A DNA stretch of 64,000 bases from UBA822 sp965249775 (GTDB taxonomy: Bacteria > Gemmatimonadota > Gemmatimonadetes > Longimicrobiales > Gaopeijiaceae), in assembly GCA_965249775.1 (NCBI GenBank), contig OZ252253.1, positions 3,906,001 to 3,970,000 of the forward strand, written 5' to 3'. The notes under the pieces were generated by a model. That model was not told the origin of the DNA, searched no databases, and saw only the letters and a program-made list of their open reading frames with translations. The position numbers and the translations under genes are program-made. Positions 9,025 to 19,422 of this stretch are shown piece by piece. The first letter of the stretch is position 1. Each line of letters starts with the position of its first letter.

Positions 9025-11760
9025 TCATTCCTGTCGAAGCGCCGACATGGGGTCGATGCGTGCAGCGCGTCGAGCCGGTAGATAGGCTGCGACTGTGGCC
9101 ACCAGAATCAGCAGCACGGCCGCCACGGAGATAGTCCCAGGGGCAAAGGCCTCCACGCCAAACAGGAGGCTCGAAATCACCTGGCCCAAAAGCATCGCTC
9201 CGCCGACGCCGATCACGACCGCGATCACCGTCATGCGTGCGCCCTGCTTCACGAAGCTGCCTACGACAATGCCGCGGCTGGCGCCGAGGGCGACCCTCAA
9301 CCCGATTTCACGGGAGTGCGTGGCGACCGCGCCTGCCATGAGCGCATACACGCCGGCGAGGGACAGAAGCAGTCCTGCACCCGCCAGGACCGCGAAGAAC
9401 ACCGAGGCGGTCAGCGGACCCTCGAGACGCTGGCGCACGACAGCATCCATCGTGCTCACTTGCCTGAGCGGTAAGTCAGGATCCACACGGCCGGCCTCGG
9501 CCCTCACGGAGGGGAGCAACAGTAGCGGGTCGGCCGACGAGCGCACCGCGAGGGTCATGCGGCGGTCGGTCCGCTGCGCATAAGGCACGTAGATTGCCGG
9601 CGCGCGAGAAAGTTCGAGACTGATGTGGGTGATGTTCTCGGCCACGCCCACGACCTCTCGCTCTTCCGCTCCTTGATTCACTTCCCACGCCCAGAGGAGG
9701 CGCTTGCCGATAGCTTCCTCCCCCGGCCACAACCGCGTAGCCAACGCTTCGTTCACAACAGCCACCCGTGGATCCGACGCCCCGTCCGAGTCCCTGAACG
9801 CGCGTCCGCGCTTCAGATCGATGCCCATCGACTCGAAGTAGCCAGGCGTCGCCGATCGGTCTTCCGCACAAGGCCACTCCCGGTTGGTGGCCGGCACGGC
9901 CATCCCCTCCGGCAGGAATGCGCTACAGCCCCATCGGGTCCCGAGCGGACGCTTGTTGACCGCCCCGACGGCTGTGACCCCGGGAAGTGCCCGGAGCGAC
10001 TCCGCGAGATCGAGATGGAACGCGATCATCGCGTCGGCGTCCGAGTACCGGCTCGCCGGGAGCTGCACCTCGAAGGTGACGACCTGCTCGCGATCGAAGC
10101 CCGGATCGACTGCCGACAGAGCGACGAAGCTGTTGAAGACCATCCCCGATCCGACCATCAAGACGAACGCGACGGACATCTGCGTCACGACCAGCACTTT
10201 TTGCGCGAACCTCTCTCGTCCCCCGCCGCCGAGGCTCTGACCCTCCTTCAGCACCTGCTGGGGATCCGCCTTCGAGAGGCTGAGGGCGGGCAACAACCCA
10301 AAGGTGATTGCGCAGACTGTTGTCACCAACGCAACGAAGACGAACACGTCGAGATCGAAATTCAGGCTCGTAAGACGTGGTGAGTCCGAAGCGGCGCGCT
10401 CGACGAACGCGGAGATTCCGCCTGCGACCGCCAGGCCGACAGCCCCCCCGGCCGCCGCGAGCACAAGCGACTCGACCAGGACCTTGCGCAAGATACGATA
10501 CCGGCTCGCTCCCATCGCGATCATGATCGCGACCTCGCGCCCCCGCATCACCCCGCGAGCGAGAAGCAGGGCGGCCAGGTTGGCACACACGATGAGCAGC
10601 ACGAAACCGACCCCCGCGAGCGCCAAGGCGAAGGGAGCTCGCAGGCCCTCAAACGTTGCGGCATTCAGAGAGAGCAGCCCAACCTCCATCTCCGGCGGGT
10701 ACACATCAGGATCCTCGGCGGACAGCGCTCGTCGGTGCGCGTTGATCTCTTCTCTGGCGGCTTCGATCGAGGTGCCTTCCCGCAGTCGACCGATACCAAA
10801 GAGCCACCTGGACGCCGCGTCAGACTGGGCGGGATCCAACCCGAGGGTCTTATAAAGGCCGGCGGGCTCGTCGAGTCCTCCCAATGGGTCCTCGAAGCCC
10901 TCGGGGAGAACGCCGATGACTATGTGGGGACTGCCCGAGACGTTGATGGTGCGACCCAATATCGACGGATCGGCCCCATACCGCCGGACCCACAGCCCGT
11001 GGCTCATGATTATGACATCCGACGCACCAGGACGGTCGTCCTCAGGGGCGAAAGCCCTTCCGATCGTGGGCTCCACGTCCAGAACCGTGAAGAGGTTATA
11101 CGACGTCATGCGACCCTGAACGGCCTCGGCGTCTCCCGACTCGTCGCCCGACAACGAGAGAAGCTCCGGGTCCAGAATCGCGACACCGTCGAGCCCCCCA
11201 ATACTTGCTTGCCAATCAGAGGCCTCTCTCGGTGAGACCTTTCCGCGCACCATGCCCAGGGACGGCGCCTCGTTAGTCACGTACACGAGCTCGTCGGAAT
11301 CCGGGTACGGGAGCGGGCGCCGGAGCGTCTCGTTGATCACCTGGAACGTCGCCGTGTTGGCCCCCATACCAACACCGAGCGTGAGGATGACTGCGACCGA
11401 AAAAACGGGATTCCGCAGCAGCCCAGTCGCACCGAGCCTGATGTCTCGAGGCAGGTCAACGAGTAGGTCGGCCACGGAGGGGATCTCGAGTTGCTGCGCC
11501 CCAAAGCCCTCGCTTCCTCTTCGCCTCGCCCGTCGCATGTCGCCGCGGACCCGACTCGCCGTCGCCGCTAGGTCGCCGATGGCACCCGTCCAGGTGACGA
11601 TGAAGCCCCGGAGACCCCGGCGCGAAGTCGCGTCGCGTAGAGAGCTACGGAAGGCCTGCTCCATTTCAAGCGCGTACGCTTCGCGGAACGCTTTCGGAAG
11701 GCCCCTGAGCAGTAGGCGATAGACGCGCACCGACAAGGGATCGCGTGCGTTCATTCCCAT
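9025..11760 (-). CDS. ADOP-family ABC transporter permease 2
   Basis: This 911-aa permease has the same duplicated MacB/FtsX plan as the genes at 208 and 31900. An N-terminal cytosolic region of about 110 residues is typical of ADOP. The first membrane helix follows LLRNPVFSVAVILTLGVG. The FtsX conserved blocks are GREVAIMIAMGASRYR in the first half and HSREIGLRVALGASRG in the second. The protein ends DPMSALRQE. ATG at 11760 lies 3 nt downstream of the PadR stop, so the two are translationally linked; an in-frame ATG two codons later is an alternative. It converges on the DUF1552 gene with 3 nt between the stops. Confidence 0.9.
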   Translation of the reverse strand: MGMNARDPLSVRVYRLLLRGLPKAFREAYALEMEQAFRSSLRDATSRRGLRGFIVTWTGAIGDLAATASRVRGDMRRARRRGSEGFGAQQLEIPSVADLLVDLPRDIRLGATGLLRNPVFSVAVILTLGVGMGANTATFQVINETLRRPLPYPDSDELVYVTNEAPSLGMVRGKVSPREASDWQASIGGLDGVAILDPELLSLSGDESGDAEAVQGRMTSYNLFTVLDVEPTIGRAFAPEDDRPGASDVIIMSHGLWVRRYGADPSILGRTINVSGSPHIVIGVLPEGFEDPLGGLDEPAGLYKTLGLDPAQSDAASRWLFGIGRLREGTSIEAAREEINAHRRALSAEDPDVYPPEMEVGLLSLNAATFEGLRAPFALALAGVGFVLLIVCANLAALLLARGVMRGREVAIMIAMGASRYRILRKVLVESLVLAAAGGAVGLAVAGGISAFVERAASDSPRLTSLNFDLDVFVFVALVTTVCAITFGLLPALSLSKADPQQVLKEGQSLGGGGRERFAQKVLVVTQMSVAFVLMVGSGMVFNSFVALSAVDPGFDREQVVTFEVQLPASRYSDADAMIAFHLDLAESLRALPGVTAVGAVNKRPLGTRWGCSAFLPEGMAVPATNREWPCAEDRSATPGYFESMGIDLKRGRAFRDSDGASDPRVAVVNEALATRLWPGEEAIGKRLLWAWEVNQGAEEREVVGVAENITHISLELSRAPAIYVPYAQRTDRRMTLAVRSSADPLLLLPSVRAEAGRVDPDLPLRQVSTMDAVVRQRLEGPLTASVFFAVLAGAGLLLSLAGVYALMAGAVATHSREIGLRVALGASRGIVVGSFVKQGARMTVIAVVIGVGGAMLLGQVISSLLFGVEAFAPGTISVAAVLLILVATVAAYLPARRAARIDPMSALRQE

Positions 11761-11763
11761 GTT

Positions 11764-12135
11764 CTAACCCCTACCCGTCCCGTCGATGAGCGCCTTGGAA
11801 TAGGCCGAGTCCAGCATGGTCTCCATGCGGCGCGCCTCGGCTTCCGCCACGCGTCTGCCGAGCGACGCGAGCCGGTAATAGCGTCGGCGCTCGTCATCCT
11901 CATCGGGGTCGGGGCGCTGGTCGGACTCCTCGATCAATCGGTCTTTGAGCAAGCGGCTCACCGCCCGATACAGGGTCCCCGGTCGGATGATGACCGCACC
12001 GGCTGTTCGGTCACTGACCTCCTTCATGATTCCGTATCCATGGCGCTCGTGATCCGTCAGCGCGAGCAGGATCTGGAAGACCACAGGTGTCAGTGGTAGG
12101 AAAGACTGCGGGGTAAGGCGCTCGCTCTCGGACAT
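11764..12135 (-). CDS. PadR-family transcriptional regulator 2
   Basis: This 123-aa PadR protein shows FQILLALTDHERHGYGIMKEV, the TLYRAVSRLLKDRLIEE helix-wing region and RRYYRLASLGRRVAEAEA. A GGAGAG ribosome site lies just before the ATG at 12135. It is encoded immediately upstream of ADOP permease 2 and probably controls that gene and itself. The N-terminus (QSFLPLTPVVFQILLALTD) closely parallels PadR 1 (DDFLPLKPVDLMVLLTLAD), which suggests that the two PadR/ADOP pairs are paralogous. Confidence 0.9.
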   Translation of the reverse strand: MSESERLTPQSFLPLTPVVFQILLALTDHERHGYGIMKEVSDRTAGAVIIRPGTLYRAVSRLLKDRLIEESDQRPDPDEDDERRRYYRLASLGRRVAEAEARRMETMLDSAYSKALIDGTGRG

Positions 12136-12188
12136 GCTCGACTCTCCAGATGATGAGCGGCACGGCGTCGAACCGCCCGGACGTCGAT

Positions 12189-12209
12189 ATATATTCTTAA
12201 GGAATCTAT
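12189..12209. promoter_or_regulatory. candidate PadR operator, imperfect dyad
   Basis: The AT-rich dyad ATATATTCT-taa-GGAATCTAT (7 of 9 arm positions pair) sits 54 nt upstream of the PadR 2 start, in the gap shared with the divergent kinase gene. It stands out as AT-rich in a GC-rich gap. Its position resembles that of the dyad at 3341-3359 relative to PadR 1. There is no direct evidence of binding. Confidence 0.35.
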
Positions 12210-12319
12210 GTGCCGAGAGAGCATTCGCAAGTAGGAAAACTCCCTACTAGGTCCGCTTGCCCATCGACTAAGCGCATAGGATGTTGGTCACGGTCTGAAC
12301 CTCCCCGAGGAACCGCCCG

Positions 12320-15300
12320 GTGTCCGAAGCCGTGAGCCTTCTCAACACCGCCCTCGACGGGCGCTACTCCATCGAGCGCGAGCTCGGCGAGGGCGGCATG
12401 GCCACGGTCTACCTGGCCGAGGACCTGAAGCATCACCGCAAGATTGCCCTCAAGGTCTTGAAACCCGAGCTGACCGCGGTCGTCGGCGCGGAACGCTTCC
12501 TCGCTGAAATTCAGGTCACGGCCAACCTCCAGCATCCGCACATTCTACCGCTCTTCGACTCGGGCGAGGCGGACGGATCGTTGTTCTACGTGATGCCTTA
12601 TGTGGAGGGTGAGTCGCTTCGCGACAGGCTGGATCGCGAGAGGCAGCTCGCGATCGACGAGGCCCTACGCATCATCACCGGCATCGCGAGTGGTCTTCAA
12701 TACGCGCATGAGCAAGGCGTCGTCCACCGCGATGTAAAACCCGCGAACATCATGCTCTCGGGTGGGCTGCCTGTTGTGGCCGACTTCGGTATCGCGCTGG
12801 CCGTCGAGAACGCCGGTGACGGACGACTCACCGGCAGCGGCATCGCGGTTGGCACGCCGCACTACGTGAGCCCCGAGCAGGCGACCGGCGACGGTGTCGT
12901 CGACGCACGGAGCGATCTGTACGCGCTGGCCTGCGTGCTCTACGAGTTGCTCACCGGGGAACCTCCGCATACGGGGCCGACGTCGCAGGCGATCATGGCG
13001 AAGCGGCTTACGGTCCGCCCGACCGCCGTTCGGGCGTTACGGGAGACCGTGCCGGAGTCCGTTGAGCAAGCGATCAAGAAGGCCCTGGAAGTCGTGCCGG
13101 CCGATCGCCACGGCAGTGTGGAGGCGTTCAGCCGTGCGCTCAGTGATGGCAGGACTCCCGAGTCCTTCGAGTCCCTCCCGCACCTGGAGGTGATGGCGCC
13201 TCAGGGGCCGGTCGCCCCGACCACGACAGCGTTCGTGGGCCGGGTGAAGGAGCGGGCCGAGCTCATGGAGCGCCTCGACGCGTTAGGAGAGGGCCAGGGG
13301 TCGCTCGCACTGGTAGGGGGCGAGCCCGGAGTAGGGAAGACCCGACCTTTCGGAGTTCCTGCTCGAAGAGGCCCAAGGGCGCGGCTACATGTGTGTCGTC
13401 GGTCACGCGTACGAGCTCGAGGGGACACCTCCGTTCACGCTCTTTATCGAGCAGCTCGAGTATACGGCTCGCGTCGTCCCCCCGCAGACGTTCCGGGCGA
13501 TCCTGGGCGACGCGGCACCCGAGATCGCGCGGATCATGCCGGCCCTCAGGCAGCAGTTTCCGGACATCGGTCCGGGCATCGAGCTGCCCCCCGACCAGCT
13601 ACGCCAACACCTGTTCCACAGGTACCGCGAGTACGTGGAACGTGCGGCGAGTGTGACACCTGTCGTGGCCCTGTTCGACGACCTCCACTGGGCCGACGAG
13701 GGCTCGCTCCTGCTCCTCGAGCATCTCGCGCAGCACCTGCACGGAATACCGATGTTGGCGCTCGGGACCTATCGGGATGTGGAGCTGGAGGTGGGCCGCC
13801 CCTTCGCCGCCTCCCTCGAGCGGCTCCTGCGGCAGCAGCGTGCCCATCGAATCGCTCTGCGGCGTCTGCCCCAAGATGGAGTGGCGGACCTTCTGGCCGC
13901 ATTGGGTGACTCTGCTCCACCGGAGTCGCTCGTCGACACAATCTATCACGAGACCGAGGGCAACCCCTTCTTCGTGCAAGAAGTCTTCCGGCACCTCAGC
14001 GAAGAGGGTCGTCTCTTCGATGAGGCAGGAGAGTGGCGCACCGATCTGAGCGTCGAAGAGCTCGACGTGCCCGAGGGCGTGCGCCTCGTGGTGGGGCGGC
14101 GACTGGAGCGGGTCAGCGAGGGGTGCCGCAAGGTCCTCACGACCGCCTCCGTCATCGGTCCTCGCTTCGCGCTCGCGGTGCTCGAGGCGGTCGGCGACGT
14201 TGATGAGGAGGAGCTCTTCGATGCCCTGGAGGAGGCCGAGGCCGCGCAGCTCATCCAGTCCGTCGGAGGGGGCCGCGATCCGCTGTACGGATTCACGCAC
14301 GAGCTAATCCGGCAGACATTGATCGAGCGCTTGTCGAGCCCGCGCAAGCAGCGTCGACACATCAAGATCGCGTCCGCGATGGAGGATGCATACGGCGCCC
14401 GCCTCGACGAGCACTCGGCCGATGTCGCGCACCACCTCTACCAGGCTGGTCTCGGCGCGGACCCGGACAAGACACTGCGCTTCCTACGGCTGGCGGGCGA
14501 CCAGGCGCTCGCGGGGTCGGGGTACGAGGAGGCGCTCGCTCAGTTCGAGCGCGCGCTCTCGCTCGAGGAGGACGTGCCGGCCGAGCTCGTTCCAGTGCTC
14601 CTGGAAGGCAAGGTGAACGCCCTGGACGGTATGGGGCGCTGGACCGACGTGATCGATGTCGGCACGCGAGCGCTGGAGTTGTACGAGACCATCGATGGTG
14701 CGGACTCTGTCGCTCGACTGTCGTGCCTGGTCGGCATACGTCTCATTTGGTGGGAACGACTTGGGGAGGCCGCGGAGATCACGCGCCTCGCGCTTGATGC
14801 GCTGCCTGACGTCCCAAGCCATCATCGCGCGCGCTTGCTCTGTCACCTCGGCACTGCTCTGAACCTCTTGGACGAACCGGGATCGAGGGAGTCGATCGAG
14901 CTAGGTCTCTCCGAGGCAGAGGAACTGGGTGACAAGAGCGCCGTCCTTTACGGGAAGCTCTGGCTTTCGGCGTGGCACTTGCATCGGGCATCCCTGGCTG
15001 AAACGGTTCGAATCGCAGAGGAGGGGCTCGCGCTCTTGGAGGACTCGGCCGACCAAACGATCCGGTCGGAGTTACTTATGCAGCTGGCCATCGCCCTTCC
15101 CGGGCTTGGCCGCCTGGATGAGGCGATGACCGCCATTCAAGAGGCTCAGAAGCTTGGGCGGGAGCGTGGCGACGTTGGGGCAGAGCTTAATGCCGCCTTC
15201 GGCAAGCACGCCCTAACAGCTATGAGAACCGGGAAGGGTCGCCGGATCGAGGCGGAGGGCCACGAGATCACAGAGGGATTCCAAGAAGCAGGGCCCTGGC

Positions 15301-15965
15301 GATTTTGGGGGTTCGCGCTGGCTGGGCTGGGCCGGTTCTGGCAGGGGGACGTGGAAGAAGCTCTGGTACTCACCGATCGTTGCGCCGATGCGCTAGCAGA
15401 GGATCGCATCTTGAGCTCGTTTGTGGCAGGATGGCGGTTCAGGTTTGCGGCTTATGCGGGCAGGTCGGCCACGATGTCCCTGTATGAGGCCCTGGAGCCA
15501 CAACTGTTCCATGTCGGCCGCCGCGCATGGTACGGGGACGGCTACGGACTCCACGCTGCGATCGACGGTCTCGCCGTACTGGGCGAGGTCGAGGTCGCTG
15601 CGAGCCTCTACGATGATGCGGTCGAGTCGCTGACGCTGGGTACTTTGGGCGGTGCGGACGGGCTCTGGGCGTGCACGACCGCCATCGCCGCGGCGTGCGC
15701 CACCAAGTGGGAAGCAGCTGAAGCGCAATTCGCGACGGCCCTGCAGCAGGCGGACGAGATCCCTCACGTCATGGCGCAGTTCGACACCAGACGGTGGTGG
15801 GCGTGGATGCTCCTCCGGCGCGACGCATCAAGGGATCGAGATCGAGCCAAAGAGTTACTCGAGGAGGCCATCGCAGGCTATCAGAAGCTCGAGGCGCCCT
15901 TGTTCGAGCAGATCGCAACGGGGATGCTGGTGCAAGCTGGGCGGGTCGAGCAAGCTGGGAGCTAG
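12320..15965 (+). CDS. Ser/Thr protein kinase - AAA ATPase - TPR-like regulator, interrupted by a frameshift
   Basis: This is one long gene (about 1214 aa if repaired). Residues 1-275 form a Hanks-type kinase with the glycine loop GEGGMATVY (23-31), catalytic Lys in IALK (45), VHRDVKPANIM (Asp 138) and DFG (155-157). A GVGKT Walker A follows near 337-341. The frame then breaks. At 13346 one extra C moves the reading frame by one; removing it gives GKTRLSEFLLEEAQGRGYM and continues unbroken to 15965. The second part has a Walker B-like VALFDDLHWAD, a helical arm, and a C-terminal TPR-like helical region. Translation starts at GTG 12320 after CGAGGAA. Such proteins are cytosolic signal integrators. 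The break lies next to a CC/TTT run and looks like a sequence error, but a real pseudogene is possible. Confidence 0.85.
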
Positions 15966-15988
15966 TTGACCAGCACTACGGAACCGTC

Positions 15989-16417
15989 CTACCCGGCACG
16001 CGCCATCGTGCCGCTCCTTGTCCCGAGGGAGGCTCCGAGGAGCGCGCCGACTAGCTTTGCGCCGAGAGCGAGGCCCATCGTCAATGTCAGGACGTCGACT
16101 AAGGGGACCCCCGTCAGAGGAAGAATGCCGAAATCGACGAAGCTATAGAAGACGATGGTCACGACAGCGAAAAGAAGAGCGTTCCGCTCCGGCGTGTGCC
16201 TGGCCAGCCAGAAGTTCAACGCGAACAAGACTATTGGCCCGAGAACGTACGAGGACCAGGGCGCGATCCACTGGGCCGCGTCGTTGTAGAACTCCTGTGG
16301 ATGTCCAGGCTCGATCACGTAGGCGTAGAAGGCCACCATTGGAAAACTCGCGATGAGCGTGATCGTGAGTGTCAGCATGGCGACGCCGAGCGCCTTCAGG
16401 TAATCCAACGGTTTCAT
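15989..16417 (-). CDS. small integral membrane protein, unknown function
   Basis: This 142-aa protein has about four hydrophobic segments: LGVAMLTLTITLIASFPMVAF, SSYVLGPIVLFALNFWLA, ALLFAVVTIVFYSFVDF, and a Gly/Ala-rich LTMGLALGAKLVGALLGASL. A CCGGAGTG ribosome site precedes the ATG at 16417. It converges on the kinase-ATPase gene. No family is recognised; nothing nearby suggests its role. Confidence 0.7.
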   Translation of the reverse strand: MKPLDYLKALGVAMLTLTITLIASFPMVAFYAYVIEPGHPQEFYNDAAQWIAPWSSYVLGPIVLFALNFWLARHTPERNALLFAVVTIVFYSFVDFGILPLTGVPLVDVLTLTMGLALGAKLVGALLGASLGTRSGTMARAG

Positions 16418-16605
16418 GCTTCACTCCGGTTATTCGCCTGAACCCGCACCCCTACTCGACAGGTCAGTCAGACCTCGGTCTTCTAATCCCTTTGATCGAG
16501 GTAGTTGGCCGGTTCGGTGATGTAGGACTCCAAGGGAGCTCCAGTGACGGTCAGCTCGACACCGCGCCCGACGAGCCCTGAAGCTGGGGCCGCCGTTGGC
16601 AGCTC

Positions 16606-16965
16606 CTAGCCGACCTTGCGCGCTGGCTGATCCGGTATGTCGGGCTGGTGCAGGATCAGTCCGGTCACCGCGCCCGAATCGTTCTTCGTAAACGTCAGTT
16701 GGGCTTCGACCACCCTATAGAAGAACTTCGTCTCCGCCTCCGGGAAGATGGCCGCGCGGCCTTGCCCGGTAGCCTGTGCGAATAGGTTGCCACCCTCCAG
16801 CGTCACGAAGAAGGAAAACGAGGGCCCGAACTGGTACTCCCCGATGTAGGTCTCGAGGACGTCCTCGGCGACCTCGATCTCGACGCGTTCCTGACCGTCT
16901 ATCGGGGTCGTGACCCACATCACCAGCAGTGCAAGTACTCCCATTCCTGCGGCCGTCTTCTTCAT
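16606..16965 (-). CDS. small secreted protein, DUF3471-like lipocalin-type domain
   Basis: This 119-aa protein has a signal peptide (MKKTAAGMGVLALLVMWVTTP) cleaved around IDGQ. The mature part matches the DUF3471 pattern seen at the end of beta-lactamase-like peptidases. It contains Y.G.Y in LETYIGEYQF, LEGGNLFAQATGQGRAAIFPE, TKFFYRVVEAQLTFTKND, and GAVTGLILHQP. Stand-alone copies of this domain are common in Gemmatimonadota and Acidobacteria. It probably binds a ligand in the periplasm. It is 32 nt upstream of nothing on its own strand and may be transcribed after the AceE-like gene's far side; operon membership is unclear. Confidence 0.7.
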   Translation of the reverse strand: MKKTAAGMGVLALLVMWVTTPIDGQERVEIEVAEDVLETYIGEYQFGPSFSFFVTLEGGNLFAQATGQGRAAIFPEAETKFFYRVVEAQLTFTKNDSGAVTGLILHQPDIPDQPARKVG

Positions 16966-16997
16966 TCCATCGCTCCCGTCGGTTGTGTACGGTGCGG

Positions 16998-19340
16998 TCA
17001 GTCCTCTATCACGTCGAGTGCCGCGCCCACGATCGTATCGGTGTCGATGCCGAAGTGTCTGTAGAGGTCCTGGATGTCCCCGGACTGACCGAAGTCACTG
17101 ACGCCGAGTGAAGCGATCGGGACAGATCGGACGGCGCCCAGGAACGCCAGCGTATGCGGGTGGCCGTCGAGCACGCTCACGATCGGTGAAGCGCGCTCCG
17201 GGGCAAAGAGCTCGTCGAGTATGGCGAAGTCTGCCTTGGCGAGCCCTTGCCGTGCCTGAAGCGCGCGGAACACGAGGCCCGGCGACGTCAGACAGATCAC
17301 ATCGACCGCTATGGACGATTCCTCGAGCTCGTCGGCCGCGGCGCAGACCTCCGGCATCATCGCACCCACACCGACCAATGTGACGTCCGGAGTCCGGGCG
17401 GCCTTGCGGAGGAGATACCCACCCGACAAGACGGCCCTTCGCCGCGATTCCTTCGACGCCGCATCCTCCGGGAGCCGGGACAGCGCCTGGTCGATCGGGC
17501 GCGTCGAGAGGCGGAAGTAGGCCGACGTACCGCTGGGACGACCGAGCTGGGTGAGGGCACGAAGGAGAGTCCACTCCAGGTCCTGCCCAAAGGCGGGTTC
17601 CCAGCAAACGCATCCAGGCTGTTCGAGGCCGACGGACGGCGTGATGATCGATTGGTGGGCCCCACCTTCCGGGGCGAGCGTGACGCCGGAGGGGGTCCCC
17701 ACCAGAATCGATTGACCTCCCGCGTAGATGCCGAAGCTCCATGGTTCGAGAGCACGGTTCACAAAAGGGTCGTACAGCGTCCCGATCGGTAGAAGCGGCT
17801 GGCCGACGCGCGCCCAGGTGAGCCCGAGCTCTCCGAGGAGCCCAACCAGGTTGCCCTCGGCGATCCCGAGCTCGATGTGCTGACCGCTCTCGGCCTCACG
17901 CCAATGCAGCAATGTCTGTGCATCGTCGGCAAACCAGTCCGGACGATCTCGCATGCTCCAGATGCCGACCCGGTTGATCCAGCCTCCCAGGTTGGTCGAC
18001 GACGCGACGTCGGGGCTCACCGTCACGACCCGCTGCGCGAGCTCGGGCACCTCCCGACTCAGATCGTTGAGAAAGCGGCCGAAGGCCGACTGGGTGGAGC
18101 CTTTGACGTGATTTCGGGACAGCTCGTCGGGAATGCTGCTCACCGGGTCGAGCTGCACCTCGTCGCGCTCTAGACGGCCGGCCGCCGCACTACAGAGCCG
18201 AGCTTCGTCGGAGTCGGGATCGAACGTGGCCCACGGATCCGAGGCGTCCGCCCCGAGGTCTGCACTGAGGCTCTCCCACTGATCCTGTGTCAGAAGCGCG
18301 GAGTGGTTGCCGGGGTGCCCTTCGATCGGCAGTCGCCACCCCTTGATCGTGTAAGCGAAGATCACGGACGGCCGGTCGGTGACGGTATCCGCCTCCCGAA
18401 GCGCGGAGCGCAGATCCTCGAGGTCGTGTCCACCCAAGTCACGGATCGCAGAGAGCAGCTCTTCGTCCTCGAGCTCATCGGTGATCCGACGGACCTCGTC
18501 GCGGATTCCACCCTCCTCGCCGGGGAGACGCTCCCTCAGCTCTCCGGGGTCGGCCACCAGTAGGCGCTGGTACTCCTCATTCGACATCGCCTCGATGCGG
18601 AGGCGGAGACCCTCACCACCGGGACGTCCGAACAACTCACGGAGCTTCCGGCCGTACTTCGCCGTGACCGTGTGCCAGCCGGCTGCCTCGAACATCTGGG
18701 CGATTCGCCCCACCGCGATGTCCGGCACCACACGGTCCAGCGATTGCCGGTTGATGTCTATGATCCAAAGGACCTCCTCGAGTCGCGGGACCATGGGGTC
18801 CACGATGCTCTCCCAGATCGCCCCCTCGTCCAGCTCCGCGTCCCCGACCAAGGCGATCTGGCGCCCGCCGCCTGGCACATCGAAGTGGTCCGACACGTAG
18901 CGCTGCGCCATGGCGCTCCAGATCGTGCTGGTCGCACCGATTCCCACCGAGCCCGTGGAGAAGTCCACCGGATCCGGGTCCTTCGACCGACTCGGATAGC
19001 TTTGAAGCCCGCCGAAGGAGCGAAGCTCGGTCAGGTAACGGGCGTCGAGTCGGCCCAGGAGGTAGTTGACCGCGTGGAGAACCGGTGCCGCGTGGGGCTT
19101 GACCGACACGCGGTCCTCCGCCTTGAGGTGCTCGAAGTAGAGCGCCGACATGATGCTCACCATCGAAGCCGAGGACGCTTGATGACCTCCTACCTTCACG
19201 CCGGATTCGACCTCACGGACTCTGTTCGCGTGATGCACCATGCTCACGGCGAGCCACAGTACCCTGCGTTGGACCGAGTCCAGGACGTCGAGCGAGAGCT
19301 CGGTCGCCTGATCCGTCGGTGCGCTTCCCGAGGCGGTCAA
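16998..19340 (-). CDS. AceE-like homodimeric 2-oxoacid dehydrogenase E1 / transketolase-family enzyme
   Basis: This 780-aa thiamine-diphosphate enzyme has the N-terminal pyrophosphate domain with the binding motif GDAELDEGAIWES followed about 25 residues on by IIDINRQSLD. The corresponding AceE motif is GDGEMDE..., then NCNLQRLDG. HAAPVLHAVNYLLGRLD and a DFSTGSVGIGA block lie before it. The transketolase-type middle domain contains HIELGIAEGNLVGLLGELG (catalytic Glu region), and the C-terminal domain ends with the GVSDFGQSGD block. It is about 100 residues shorter than E. coli AceE (about 890), and no E2 or E3 gene is adjacent, so the substrate is uncertain. TTG at 19340 is the start that keeps the conserved SVQRRVLWLAVSMVHHANRVR; an internal ATG would remove it. 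Confidence 0.8.
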   Translation of the reverse strand: MTASGSAPTDQATELSLDVLDSVQRRVLWLAVSMVHHANRVREVESGVKVGGHQASSASMVSIMSALYFEHLKAEDRVSVKPHAAPVLHAVNYLLGRLDARYLTELRSFGGLQSYPSRSKDPDPVDFSTGSVGIGATSTIWSAMAQRYVSDHFDVPGGGRQIALVGDAELDEGAIWESIVDPMVPRLEEVLWIIDINRQSLDRVVPDIAVGRIAQMFEAAGWHTVTAKYGRKLRELFGRPGGEGLRLRIEAMSNEEYQRLLVADPGELRERLPGEEGGIRDEVRRITDELEDEELLSAIRDLGGHDLEDLRSALREADTVTDRPSVIFAYTIKGWRLPIEGHPGNHSALLTQDQWESLSADLGADASDPWATFDPDSDEARLCSAAAGRLERDEVQLDPVSSIPDELSRNHVKGSTQSAFGRFLNDLSREVPELAQRVVTVSPDVASSTNLGGWINRVGIWSMRDRPDWFADDAQTLLHWREAESGQHIELGIAEGNLVGLLGELGLTWARVGQPLLPIGTLYDPFVNRALEPWSFGIYAGGQSILVGTPSGVTLAPEGGAHQSIITPSVGLEQPGCVCWEPAFGQDLEWTLLRALTQLGRPSGTSAYFRLSTRPIDQALSRLPEDAASKESRRRAVLSGGYLLRKAARTPDVTLVGVGAMMPEVCAAADELEESSIAVDVICLTSPGLVFRALQARQGLAKADFAILDELFAPERASPIVSVLDGHPHTLAFLGAVRSVPIASLGVSDFGQSGDIQDLYRHFGIDTDTIVGAALDVIED

Positions 19341-19422
19341 CGATCCAGTAGTCGCATGACTACGCTACGGCCGATGCAGGACGCAGTGAGGATTCACGAG
19401 AAGCTGCATCCCATGGCTCGCC

